5,823 nucleotides of DNA from NCBI GenBank assembly GCA_017627115.1, contig JAGAHK010000062.1, forward strand, positions 1 to 5,823. The letters are read 5' to 3'. This DNA comes from Bacillota bacterium (GTDB lineage Bacteria; Bacillota; Clostridia; Lachnospirales; CAG-274). The notes under the pieces were generated by a model, which saw nothing but the letters and a program-made list of their open reading frames with translations, did not search any database and had not been told where the DNA came from. Position 1 is the first letter of the stretch. Every line of letters starts with the position of its first letter. Below are positions 1-5,690 of this stretch, piece after piece. The position numbers and the translations under genes were made by a program.

Positions 1-38
1 CACAATGACATTTTGAAAAAACGGAGAAAAAATTGCAC

Positions 39-70
39 AAAAAAAAGACCGATTTTCTTTTCGGTCTTTT
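39..70 (-). terminator. Rho-independent terminator after the pseudouridine synthase gene
   Basis: Read on the minus strand, a perfect 10-bp stem is formed by AAAAGACCGA (plus-strand 61-70 complement) and TCGGTCTTTT (43-52 complement). It has an 8-base A-rich loop, and the 3' arm runs straight into further T residues (plus-strand A run 39-46). This is a canonical intrinsic terminator for the leftward operon. The 5' base of the stem is the last base of the gene's TGA stop codon (70-72), so stop and terminator overlap by one base. The plus-strand reading has only four T residues after the stem, so termination from the left is less certain. Bases 1-38 hold nothing I can identify. Confidence 0.92.
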
Positions 71-978
71 CAAAGTGTTTCTATCAATTTTTCAAAATAA
101 TCGGGGAGAGGCGAGTCAAACTCCATATATTCGCCCGTTGTGGGGTGAATAAAGCCCAGCTTTTTAGCGTGCAGGACCTGTCCTTTCAAATTCAGCGGCG
201 ATTTTTTCGGGCCGTATACCTCGTCACCCAGCAGAGGGTGTCCGATATATGTCATATGCACCCTTATCTGGTGTGTTCTGCCTGTTTCAAGGCGCAGTTT
301 CACAAGTGAGAAATTGCCTTTCAGCTTTTTTATGACGGTATAGTGAGTGACTGCGCGGCGTGATGTTTTATCGCGCACGACAGCCATTTTTTTGCGTTCT
401 TTCGGATGTCTGCCTATCGGCTGATTTATCGTGCCCTCGGGCTCGTTGAAGCCGTTGTAGACTATAGCGTAGTATTCGCGTGTCATACTGTGGTCGGCAA
501 GCTGTTTGGAAAGCGAAAAATGCGCCTTGTCGCTTTTGGCGATAACAAGCACGCCGCTTGTGTCCTTGTCGATACGGTGTACTATACCGGGGCGCAGTAC
601 GCCGTTTATACCCGAAAGATTATTCTTGCAGTGATACATCAGCGCATTCACAAGCGTGCCCGTATAATGCCCCGGTGCGGGGTGGACCACCATATTCTGC
701 GGCTTGTTTATAACGATAAGGTCGTCGTCCTCGTAGAGTATGTCAAGCGGTATATCTTCGGGCAGTATCTCTATCTCCTCGGGTTCGGGCAGATCGACCG
801 TTATGCTGTCGCCTGCGGCAAGCTTGTGGTTTTTACTGACTTTTTTGCCGTTTACAAGCACGTTTCCGTTTTCGATATGCTTCTGCAAAGCGCTGCGCGA
901 AAAATCCTCCGTTACTTCGCTCAAAAATACATCTATTCTTTTGTTTATATCGTTTTCTTCTGCCGTGTAAAGCATCAT
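70..978 (-). CDS. rluD: RluA/RluD-family 23S rRNA pseudouridine synthase
   Basis: This 302-residue cytoplasmic enzyme isomerises uridine to pseudouridine in RNA, most likely in 23S rRNA helix 69 if it is a true RluD. Residues about 14-62 form an S4-type RNA-binding domain (RSALQKHIENGNVLVNG). The catalytic domain follows, with the signature HRIDKDTSG at 134-142, where D137 is the expected catalytic aspartate, and the conserved GRTHQIRVHM at 233-242. The length is normal for RluD/YlyB proteins. The start overlaps the lspA stop as ATGA (978-975). GGAAAGGA at 983-990 is the ribosome binding site; the adjacent ATG at 975 has slightly better spacing (7 rather than 4 bases), so the start may be one codon later. 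An in-frame TTG at 999 would lie above this site and is unlikely. Family assignment is secure; the exact target uridines, and RluD versus a sister paralogue, cannot be told from sequence alone. Confidence 0.93.
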   Translation of the reverse strand: MMLYTAEENDINKRIDVFLSEVTEDFSRSALQKHIENGNVLVNGKKVSKNHKLAAGDSITVDLPEPEEIEILPEDIPLDILYEDDDLIVINKPQNMVVHPAPGHYTGTLVNALMYHCKNNLSGINGVLRPGIVHRIDKDTSGVLVIAKSDKAHFSLSKQLADHSMTREYYAIVYNGFNEPEGTINQPIGRHPKERKKMAVVRDKTSRRAVTHYTVIKKLKGNFSLVKLRLETGRTHQIRVHMTYIGHPLLGDEVYGPKKSPLNLKGQVLHAKKLGFIHPTTGEYMEFDSPLPDYFEKLIETL

Positions 979-1439
979 TTGTTCCTTTCCGTCTCCCAAA
1001 ACATAATATATATCATCAGAAGCACCGTTCCGACCACGATAAACACATCCGCAAGGTTAAACACGGGGAAGTCATAGCCGAAAATTATAAAATCCAGAAA
1101 ATCCACAACATAGGTGCGGAAAAGACGGTCGATAACATTGCCTATCGTGCCGCCGCCTATCAGCAGCATAGAAATACGCAGCAAAAGCGTGTTTTTTGTT
1201 TTGGGCATTTTTGCATAATATATCGCGCCTGCGATAATAACGGCAGCGGCGAGTATCACAAAAAACCACCTTGCGCCTTGCATTGCACCAAATGCCGCAC
1301 CGCGGTTTTCAATGTAAGTCAGGTTAAAAAAACCGTCAATAAGCACAACTTGGTGAACAGGTCGTAAGTTTGTTAATGCAAAATATTTTGTTATTTGGTC
1401 TATTGCGATAAGTATGATTATTGTGAGTATTGGTATCAT
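975..1439 (-). CDS. lspA: Lipoprotein signal peptidase (signal peptidase II)
   Basis: This 154-residue integral membrane aspartyl protease cleaves the signal peptide of diacylglyceryl-modified prolipoproteins just before the lipobox cysteine. Family motifs are all present: DQITKYF at 14-20, the ENRGAAFG block at 44-51, GGGTIGNVIDR at 95-105 with catalytic D104, and FNLADVFIVVG at 127-137 with catalytic D131. The 27-residue spacing of the two aspartates is the longer, B. subtilis-like spacing. Hydrophobic segments at about 2-20, 56-76, 86-103 and 131-147 give the expected four-helix topology. The start is an ATG preceded by a weak purine run (AAAGAAAG). Its stop overlaps the next gene's start, so rluD translation is probably coupled; lspA followed by an RluD-family gene is a common Firmicute arrangement. 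A 123-bp spacer separates it from aroB upstream. Confidence 0.95.
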   Translation of the reverse strand: MIPILTIIILIAIDQITKYFALTNLRPVHQVVLIDGFFNLTYIENRGAAFGAMQGARWFFVILAAAVIIAGAIYYAKMPKTKNTLLLRISMLLIGGGTIGNVIDRLFRTYVVDFLDFIIFGYDFPVFNLADVFIVVGTVLLMIYIMFWETERNK

Positions 1440-1562
1440 TGTTCTTTCTTTGTATATCTATTGATCGTTTTATCGGTTTATGCTGCAATACATATGTGTC
1501 GTCTCCGACCCGAACGCGGGGAGGAGGTGTTGCTTTCAAAACCTCTTTGTGTTTTGCGATTT
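1440..1562 (-). other. Structured spacer between aroB and lspA
   Basis: This 123-bp gap is unlike the short gaps elsewhere in the operon. It holds a GC-rich core in AT-rich surroundings. On the transcribed strand I see: CAAAAC/GTTTTG (1551-1556 with 1537-1542, 8-base loop); an alternative pairing GAGGT/ACCTC (1541-1545 with 1524-1528) that would exclude the first; and CTC-CCCG/CGGG-GAG (1517-1523 with 1503-1512, 3-base bulge, 4-base loop). A competing mini-stem GTCG-GAGA-CGAC has a GNRA loop. The strand also carries CACCTCCT, the complement of a strong ribosome binding site. No stem is followed by a good T run, so none is a convincing terminator, and I see no convincing sigma-A promoter for lspA. 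It could be a leader or attenuator, an RNA processing site, or a dispersed repeat. Confidence 0.45.
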
Positions 1563-2639
1563 TTATTTTGTAATATGCTCTATCGCCGCTTTTACCTTAT
1601 CCGCGGGGGCATTTTTCTCGGTATATGCCCTGCCTATCTCTTCAAGCAGGACGATATTCAATTTGCCGTCCTTTGTCTTTTTGTCGTAGAACATCTGCTC
1701 GTATATCTTTTCGGATTCAAAGCCGTCCGCACGTATCGGCAGATCGAAGTATTCAAAAAGTTTCTCTGCCGCTTCAAGGTCAAGGTCGGTCGTTTTGCCG
1801 AGGCTCATATTAAGGTGCATAGCCGCCGCCATGCCTATAGCCACGCACTCGCCGTGCAGCAGCTTAAAGCCCGAAAGCTTCTCGACCGCATGCCCGAAAG
1901 TATGCCCGAAGTTGAGTATCTCGCGCAGTCCGCTCTCTTTTTCATCCTTGCTGACAACATAGGCTTTAGCCTTGCAGCAGGAATATATAACGTGTTCCGT
2001 TTCCTCATCCGAAAGCGCCTTGATCGCAGCCTTATGTTCGTTAAAATAGCCCAAAAGGTCTTTGTCGATTATATAGGCTGTCTTTATCGCTTCCGCCATA
2101 CCTGCCGCTACCTGTTCGGGCGGCAGTGTCGCAAGGGTCTTGTGGTTGATATACACAAGTTTCGGCTGATAGAACGCACCGACCATATTTTTATGACCGA
2201 GGAAGTCAACGCCCGTTTTGCCGCCGACACTGCTGTCCACCTGCGCAAGAAGCGTTGTCGGTATCTGCACGAAAGGAATGCCGCGCATATAAGTTGCCGC
2301 CGCAAAACCCGTCATATCGCCCGTGACACCGCCTCCGAGCGCAATAAGAACACTTTTGCGGTCAAGCTTTTCGTCAATGAAATGCTTGTAAAAATCACTT
2401 ATCGTGTCAAGGTTCTTGCTCTCCTCGCCTGCCTTGAAAATAAAGCTTGAAAGCTCCCATTCGCCCAGAAGTCCCTTTATGGTCTCAAGGTATATGGGCG
2501 CAACATTGCTCTCTGTTATTATACACAGTTTTCTGCCTGCAAGGCCTGCTTTTTTCAGTGCATCGGCAAGACCGTCAAAACTGTTTGTGATGTAAATGGG
2601 GTACTCCGATGTCGGAGTGTGTATTGCCAATTCTCTCAT
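1563..2639 (-). CDS. aroB: 3-dehydroquinate synthase
   Basis: This 358-residue cytoplasmic enzyme of the shikimate pathway converts DAHP to 3-dehydroquinate, using NAD and a divalent metal (usually Zn or Co). The N-terminal half binds NAD: GGGVTGDMTGFAAATYMRG at 102-120. It is followed by the very conserved PTTLLAQVDSSVGGKTGVD at 127-145. The metal ligands expected from the family are E183 (GMAEAIK), H246 (LNFGHTFGH) and H262 (LHGE); KKTKDGKLNIVLL at 320-332 is the usual C-terminal substrate-binding block. Length and motifs are complete, with no frameshift. The start is the only good in-frame ATG. The gene begins 18 bp after malQ and is almost certainly cotranscribed with it. That pairing is not a usual aromatic-operon context, and no other aro gene is present here. 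Confidence 0.97.
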   Translation of the reverse strand: MRELAIHTPTSEYPIYITNSFDGLADALKKAGLAGRKLCIITESNVAPIYLETIKGLLGEWELSSFIFKAGEESKNLDTISDFYKHFIDEKLDRKSVLIALGGGVTGDMTGFAAATYMRGIPFVQIPTTLLAQVDSSVGGKTGVDFLGHKNMVGAFYQPKLVYINHKTLATLPPEQVAAGMAEAIKTAYIIDKDLLGYFNEHKAAIKALSDEETEHVIYSCCKAKAYVVSKDEKESGLREILNFGHTFGHAVEKLSGFKLLHGECVAIGMAAAMHLNMSLGKTTDLDLEAAEKLFEYFDLPIRADGFESEKIYEQMFYDKKTKDGKLNIVLLEEIGRAYTEKNAPADKVKAAIEHITK

Positions 2640-2652
2640 AAAATTCGTAAAT

Positions 2653-2660
2653 TCTCCTTA
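2653..2660 (-). promoter_or_regulatory. Ribosome binding site of aroB, overlapping the malQ stop
   Basis: TAAGGAGA on the minus strand includes the malQ stop TAA (2658-2660) and an excellent Shine-Dalgarno core. The distance from AAGGAG to the aroB ATG at 2639 is 14 bases, longer than the usual 5-10, and no other in-frame start codon lies between. Because the site sits in the malQ stop codon, ribosomes finishing malQ would cover it, which suggests coupled expression. Confidence 0.7.
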
Positions 2661-4220
2661 TCTGTTGAACAGTCTGCAAAGGTATTTCAGTGTTTGGGCT
2701 GTTTCTGCCGTCAGACGGCCTTTTTCAAACCTGAACTGCCAATTTCCGCCGCTCACGCCCGGCGTATTCATACGTGCATCCTCGCCGTAGCCGAGGATAT
2801 CCTGAATAGGTATGATACAGTAGTTGGCACTGCTCGATATAGCCCATCTTATCATATCCCAAACGATATTGTCACCGTTTACGTTAAGCACACGGCGCAC
2901 CAGATCGCGCGTTTTTTCGTCACAGCTCATATACCAGCCAAGTGTGGTGTCGTTGTCATGCGTACCCGTGTAGACAACACAGTTGCTGTTTTGGTAATTA
3001 TGCGGAAAATACGGGTTGTCGGGGCTGCCGAAAGCAAATTGCAGTACCTTCATACCGGGCAGGCCGAGTTTATCGCGCAGTTCGAGCACCTCGGGATTGA
3101 GGTCGCCGAGATCTTCCGCAATGATATGCACATCACCGAGTTTAGCCTTGACGGCATCGAATAATGCGGTCTGCGGACCTTTTTTCCACTTGCCCGTTTT
3201 TGCGGTCTCCGAGCCGAAAGGTATCGACCAGTAGCTCTCGAAAGCGCGGAAGTGGTCTATTCTGACTATATCGGCAAGCTCCGTCATCTTTTCGATACGC
3301 TTTACCCACCAATCGTAGTTCTCGGCTTCAAGTGCTTTCCAATCGTAAAGCGGATTGCCCCAAAGCTGACCGTTTTCGCTGAAATAGTCGGGCGGCACGC
3401 CTGCAACTTCCGTCGGAAAGCCCTTTGCGTTGATATGGAAAATATCGCGCCTGATCCATGTGTCCGCACTGTCTGCGGCAACGAAAATGGGGATATCGCC
3501 TATGATCTCAATACCGCTTTCGTTTGCGTATTTTTTCAGGTCTGTCCACTGCTTGAAGAAGGTGAACTGTAGGAATTTGTAGAAATCTATCTCGTCTTTG
3601 AGAAGCTTCGTGTATTTTTCGATAGCCGCAGGCTCTCTGTCGCGCAGCTCTTCGGGGAAAGAGTTCCAGCTTGCACCGTAGTAGTTGTCGTTTATGGTAT
3701 CGGCTGTAAGGTATTTTTTCAGACCCCTGCGGTAAGCCTTCAACTCCTTCGGCTCAAACTCGTTTTTGCGTTTTTCTATAAAATAATTCTTAAGCGCAAG
3801 AAAGAGCGCATAATCATCAAGCCAGAAGGCATTTTTGCGGCAAAATGCACTGTAGCCCTTTGCACGTTTGCTGAAATTGCCAAAAGCCTTGCGGTAAAGG
3901 GAATATTTGTATTCTATCACCTTGCCGTATTCTATCCTGCACGGCTCAAAATACGGTATCTCCGCTATATCCTCCTCGCTTAAAAGTTCCTCTTTCACAA
4001 GAATATCGGGGCTTATCAGCAGAGGATTGCCCGCAAAGGTCGAAAAACTCTGATACGGCGAATCGCCGAAGCCCGTGTGCCCAAGCGGCAGCACCTGCCA
4101 CATTTTCTGTCCCGACTCGGCAAGAAAGTCCACAAAAGCGTAGCTTTCCGCACCGAGATCGCCAATGCCGTAATGTCCGGGCAGGCTGATAGGATGTAAA
4201 AGTATACCACATTTTCTCAT
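2658..4220 (-). CDS. malQ: 4-alpha-glucanotransferase (amylomaltase, GH77)
   Basis: This 520-residue cytoplasmic enzyme moves glucan segments between alpha-1,4-linked maltodextrins, releasing glucose and lengthening chains for phosphorylase; in Clostridia it serves maltodextrin use or glycogen turnover. The N-terminus has the family pattern LLHPISLPGHYGIGDLG and a MWQVLPLG segment. The catalytic residues fit GH77: nucleophile D322 in RIDHFRAFESYW, acid/base E369 in IIAEDLG, and stabilising D422 in YTGTHDNDTTLGWY. Their spacings (47 and 53 residues) are as expected. The 520-residue length suits a bacterial amylomaltase without the large N-terminal extension of E. coli MalQ. The ATG at 4220 is chosen because GAGGTG lies 6 bases upstream; an in-frame GTG at 4229 is part of that ribosome binding site. 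It starts 22 bp after the membrane protein gene. No phosphorylase, maltose transporter or MalR regulator is visible in the window. Confidence 0.97.
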   Translation of the reverse strand: MRKCGILLHPISLPGHYGIGDLGAESYAFVDFLAESGQKMWQVLPLGHTGFGDSPYQSFSTFAGNPLLISPDILVKEELLSEEDIAEIPYFEPCRIEYGKVIEYKYSLYRKAFGNFSKRAKGYSAFCRKNAFWLDDYALFLALKNYFIEKRKNEFEPKELKAYRRGLKKYLTADTINDNYYGASWNSFPEELRDREPAAIEKYTKLLKDEIDFYKFLQFTFFKQWTDLKKYANESGIEIIGDIPIFVAADSADTWIRRDIFHINAKGFPTEVAGVPPDYFSENGQLWGNPLYDWKALEAENYDWWVKRIEKMTELADIVRIDHFRAFESYWSIPFGSETAKTGKWKKGPQTALFDAVKAKLGDVHIIAEDLGDLNPEVLELRDKLGLPGMKVLQFAFGSPDNPYFPHNYQNSNCVVYTGTHDNDTTLGWYMSCDEKTRDLVRRVLNVNGDNIVWDMIRWAISSSANYCIIPIQDILGYGEDARMNTPGVSGGNWQFRFEKGRLTAETAQTLKYLCRLFNR

Positions 4221-4226
4221 ATATAT

Positions 4227-4232
4227 CACCTC
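4227..4232 (-). promoter_or_regulatory. Ribosome binding site that fixes the malQ start
   Basis: GAGGTG on the minus strand ends 6 bases before the ATG at 4220. The GTG of this same motif (4227-4229) is in frame with malQ and lengthens the open frame by three codons, but it cannot be both ribosome binding site and start. The ATG is therefore preferred. Confidence 0.75.
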
Positions 4233-4242
4233 ATTATTAAAA

Positions 4243-5007
4243 TTATTCTTGTTTTTCTGCCGCCTCTTCCACCGTAAACGACCGCAAATTTTTTATGCTC
4301 TCCACATCGGCGTGGGAGATTATCCTTGCATAGTCCTCGGGTATGGTGCTGCAATACAGTTCATATCCCGTTATTTCCGTTTCATCGGCGGTGCGCAGGG
4401 TACTGCGGTATTTTGCATATACCCATTTATTGTTTATCTTGCAGAGATACCCAACCTCTTCATAGGCAACGGGCGATCGCTTTCTCCCTATCCATACGGG
4501 CAAAAAGCCTTCAAGAGTCTCGTCCGTGTTCATTATGGTCGTATCGGTGTAATCGTAGCTTCCAAGCCGCGCAAACAGCTGTAAAAGCTCGTTATCGTCC
4601 GTTTTTTCGCTGCCGACAAAGGCAACTGTCGGCGCACTTACATGATCGACTAACGAAGTGCCGTCCTTACCTATCATATTTATCGCTCTCTGTGCGGCAA
4701 ACGTCACCTCATGACCGTCAGGGTATACCAGCACGATAAAGTTATGCTCGGGATCGTCGGTCACAGCATAAACGGGATTTTTCTTGTATTCCCCGACCTG
4801 TTCCGCTTTATTTGAATACTTGAATTCAAAGGGAAAATAGTTTTCGCCGCTTATCCTGATATGACCCGAAAATTGATAGGATGTAAGGTCATCATATATC
4901 CCACGGGCAAAAAACACGAAGAACGCAAGCAGCACTGCGAACGCAGCACCCAATGCAAGCTTTTCGATAATTTTGACTGTTTTTGATTTTTTTGCGATTT
5001 TTGCCAT
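4243..5007 (-). CDS. Uncharacterised single-pass membrane protein
   Basis: I do not recognise this 254-residue protein. Residues 1-16 are strongly basic (MAKIAKKSKTVKIIEK). One hydrophobic helix follows at about 17-34 (LALGAAFAVLLAFFVFFA). A soluble region of about 220 residues comes next, probably outside the cell by the positive-inside rule, since the lysine-rich tail would stay in the cytoplasm. There is no lipobox and no clear cleavage site. The soluble part contains many aromatic and beta-prone stretches (HIRISGENYFPFEFKYS, NNKWVYAKYRS, TGYELYCSTIP), suggesting a compact beta-rich domain, and ends in an acidic tail (TVEEAAEKQE). Only two cysteines occur, at the start of CKINNKW and in YCSTIP. 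It is the first gene of the operon containing malQ and aroB. The start is ATG at 5007 with AAAGGA 9 bases upstream; an in-frame GTG at 5025 falls at the predicted transcription start, so it is rejected. Confidence 0.85.
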   Translation of the reverse strand: MAKIAKKSKTVKIIEKLALGAAFAVLLAFFVFFARGIYDDLTSYQFSGHIRISGENYFPFEFKYSNKAEQVGEYKKNPVYAVTDDPEHNFIVLVYPDGHEVTFAAQRAINMIGKDGTSLVDHVSAPTVAFVGSEKTDDNELLQLFARLGSYDYTDTTIMNTDETLEGFLPVWIGRKRSPVAYEEVGYLCKINNKWVYAKYRSTLRTADETEITGYELYCSTIPEDYARIISHADVESIKNLRSFTVEEAAEKQE

Positions 5008-5016
5008 TGTTTCAAA

Positions 5017-5022
5017 TCCTTT
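5017..5022 (-). promoter_or_regulatory. Ribosome binding site of the membrane protein gene
   Basis: AAAGGA on the minus strand lies 9 bases before the ATG at 5007. With the predicted transcription start near 5022-5024, the mRNA leader is only about 16 bases long and the site sits at its extreme 5' end. This placement selects the ATG over the in-frame upstream GTG at 5025. Confidence 0.6.
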
Positions 5023-5029
5023 CACTACT

Positions 5030-5058
5030 ATTATACTATTTGTTGTTGGATTTTACAA
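5030..5058 (-). promoter_or_regulatory. Sigma-A-type promoter of the leftward operon
   Basis: On the minus strand, TTGTAA (5053-5058) and a consensus TATAAT (5030-5035) are separated by exactly 17 bases. The -10 box is perfect and the -35 box matches TTGACA at four of six positions. Transcription would begin near 5022-5024, just above the ribosome binding site of the membrane protein gene. It is the only strong promoter I can see for the minus-strand operon. Confidence 0.8.
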
Positions 5059-5101
5059 GTGCAGGATTTTTTAAACACACATAAATTTTATTTTTTATAC
5101 T

Positions 5102-5107
5102 TATAAT
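5102..5107 (+). promoter_or_regulatory. Candidate -10 box for the lipoprotein gene
   Basis: TATAAT lies 51 bases upstream of the lipoprotein ATG. No good -35 hexamer is found 16-18 bases upstream (the sequence there is close to ACATAA), so the promoter may be weak, activator-dependent, or use another sigma factor. Transcription would begin at about 5113-5115. Confidence 0.35.
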
Positions 5108-5112
5108 AATTT

Positions 5113-5130
5113 TGCGGACAATGATCCGCA
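5113..5130 (+). promoter_or_regulatory. Hairpin in the lipoprotein gene's upstream region
   Basis: TGCGGA (5113-5118) and TCCGCA (5125-5130) form a perfect 6-bp inverted repeat around a 6-base spacer. It lies immediately after the candidate -10 box and 14 bases before the ribosome binding site. If the TATAAT at 5102 is used, this hairpin would form the very 5' end of the mRNA and could stabilise it; as DNA it could equally be an operator. There is no T run, so it is not a terminator. Confidence 0.5.
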
Positions 5131-5158
5131 CGGGGATATTTTTTAAGGAGGGATAAAT

Positions 5159-5515
5159 ATGAAAAAAGGTGTAACGGCGGTGCTTGCGGTCATTGCGCTT
5201 GCAGGCATAATGCTTGCTTGTACTGCGTGCAGTGATCGTTCGACCGCATCGGCAGACCGCGGCAATGTGAATGAGCTTAACGGCAATACAAAGGGCGCGC
5301 GTGAGGAAACGACCGCGCTTGACGGTATCATTGACGATAACGAGGATGTAAATAACAACGATATTGAGGACGAGAGCGAATATGCCGATGACGAGGGCAT
5401 AGGCGAAAAAGTGAGCGATGCGGCGCACGAAACGGGCGAAGCCGTGAAAGATACCGCGGATGACGTAAAAAACAGCCTTGCCGAAGACGAGACCCGCGCA
5501 AGGGAAGTCGGCTGA
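5159..5515 (+). CDS. Small acidic lipoprotein, function unknown
   Basis: This 118-residue predicted secreted, lipid-anchored protein has a type II signal peptide: MKKG followed by a hydrophobic core to about residue 19. Cysteines at 21 and 24 (MLACTACS) make two possible lipidation sites, and neither is an ideal lipobox. The mature part is very hydrophilic and acidic, about 29 Asp/Glu against 9 Lys/Arg. It has a low-complexity D/N/E stretch at about 55-79 and then a likely amphipathic helix at 82-110 (GEKVSDAAHETGEAVKDTA) whose spaced alanine, lysine and acidic residues resemble LEA- or CsbD-like stress proteins; that resemblance is compositional only. There is no catalytic motif. The ribosome binding site AAGGAGGG (5145-5152) is near perfect, 7 bases before the ATG, suggesting high expression. 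LspA, encoded in this window, would be the peptidase that matures it. It is divergent from the malQ operon and followed by the hairpin-rich region. Confidence 0.85.
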   Translation: MKKGVTAVLAVIALAGIMLACTACSDRSTASADRGNVNELNGNTKGAREETTALDGIIDDNEDVNNNDIEDESEYADDEGIGEKVSDAAHETGEAVKDTADDVKNSLAEDETRAREVG

Positions 5516-5540
5516 AAATAAAGGAAGTAAAAGGGGTTTA

Positions 5541-5579
5541 AATAATACTGTAATTATTGTTTGCGTTAGCAATAACGTT
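5541..5579. repeat. Two adjacent small hairpins
   Basis: AATAAT/ATTATT (5541-5546 with 5553-5558, 6-base loop) is followed by CGTTA-GCAA-TAACG (5564-5577). The second is a perfect 5-bp stem with a GCAA tetraloop of the stable GNRA class, and two further G-U pairs at its base extend it to 5562-5579. They start 25 bases after the lipoprotein stop codon and are the left end of the structured region. Confidence 0.55.
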
Positions 5580-5590
5580 GCATTAGCCTT

Positions 5591-5613
5591 GGCTCCCCTT
5601 GCTCAGGGGAGCC
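5591..5613. repeat. GC-rich 9-bp perfect hairpin
   Basis: GGCTCCCCT (5591-5599) pairs perfectly with AGGGGAGCC (5605-5613) around a TGCTC loop. It is the most stable stem in the window. It abuts the next hairpin with no spacer, and lacks a following T run. From memory it resembles the CTTGGCTCCC-type repeats scattered in gut Clostridia genomes; I could not check this. Confidence 0.75.
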
Positions 5614-5641
5614 TTGACAGAAAACTAATGTTTTCTGTCAA
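5614..5641. repeat. 12-bp perfect inverted repeat
   Basis: TTGACAGAAAAC (5614-5625) and GTTTTCTGTCAA (5630-5641) are exact reverse complements around a TAAT loop. It directly follows the GC-rich hairpin at 5591-5613, so the two could stack coaxially in RNA. The TTGACA ends resemble a -35 box on both strands, but no -10 box is correctly placed. Confidence 0.8.
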
Positions 5642-5646
5642 ATTGC

Positions 5647-5684
5647 ATTCGGGCTGCGCGCATCAAAGATACACTTGCCCGAAT
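5647..5684. repeat. 8-bp stem with a 22-base loop
   Basis: ATTCGGGC (5647-5654) pairs exactly with GCCCGAAT (5677-5684). The 22-base loop is large and unpaired (TGCGCGCATCAAAGATACAC then TT), which would leave a single-stranded region exposed if the RNA is made. Confidence 0.65.
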
Positions 5685-5690
5685 ATCTGT

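Noticed and set aside
406..1077. Plus-strand open frame of 223 codons opposite rluD and lspA
   Set aside because: It is antisense to two certain genes, with no family motif and no credible ribosome binding site.
1336..1539. Minus-strand TTG-started frame of 67 codons between aroB and lspA
   Set aside because: The nearest purine-rich motif is only about 2 bases from the TTG, it overlaps lspA by about 100 bases in another frame, and its second half is Asn/Lys/Thr-rich noise.
1395..2450. Long open frame of 351 codons on the plus strand, antisense to aroB
   Set aside because: It lies opposite a complete, motif-rich aroB gene, has no recognisable domain, is rich in Cys/Arg/Tyr in the way of reverse-frame translations, and begins in lspA antisense. 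It is a codon-bias shadow.
5036..5572. Minus-strand open frame of 178 codons covering the lipoprotein gene
   Set aside because: It runs antisense to the lipoprotein gene, which has a signal peptide and an ideal ribosome binding site, and it extends through the divergent promoter region and into the first hairpins. The hydrophobic look comes from the reverse complement of an acidic coding sequence.
5614..5642. Possible promoter starting with TTGACA at 5614
   Set aside because: The hexamer is one arm of a perfect palindrome, and the sequence 17 bases downstream (GTCAAA) is not a -10 box on either strand.
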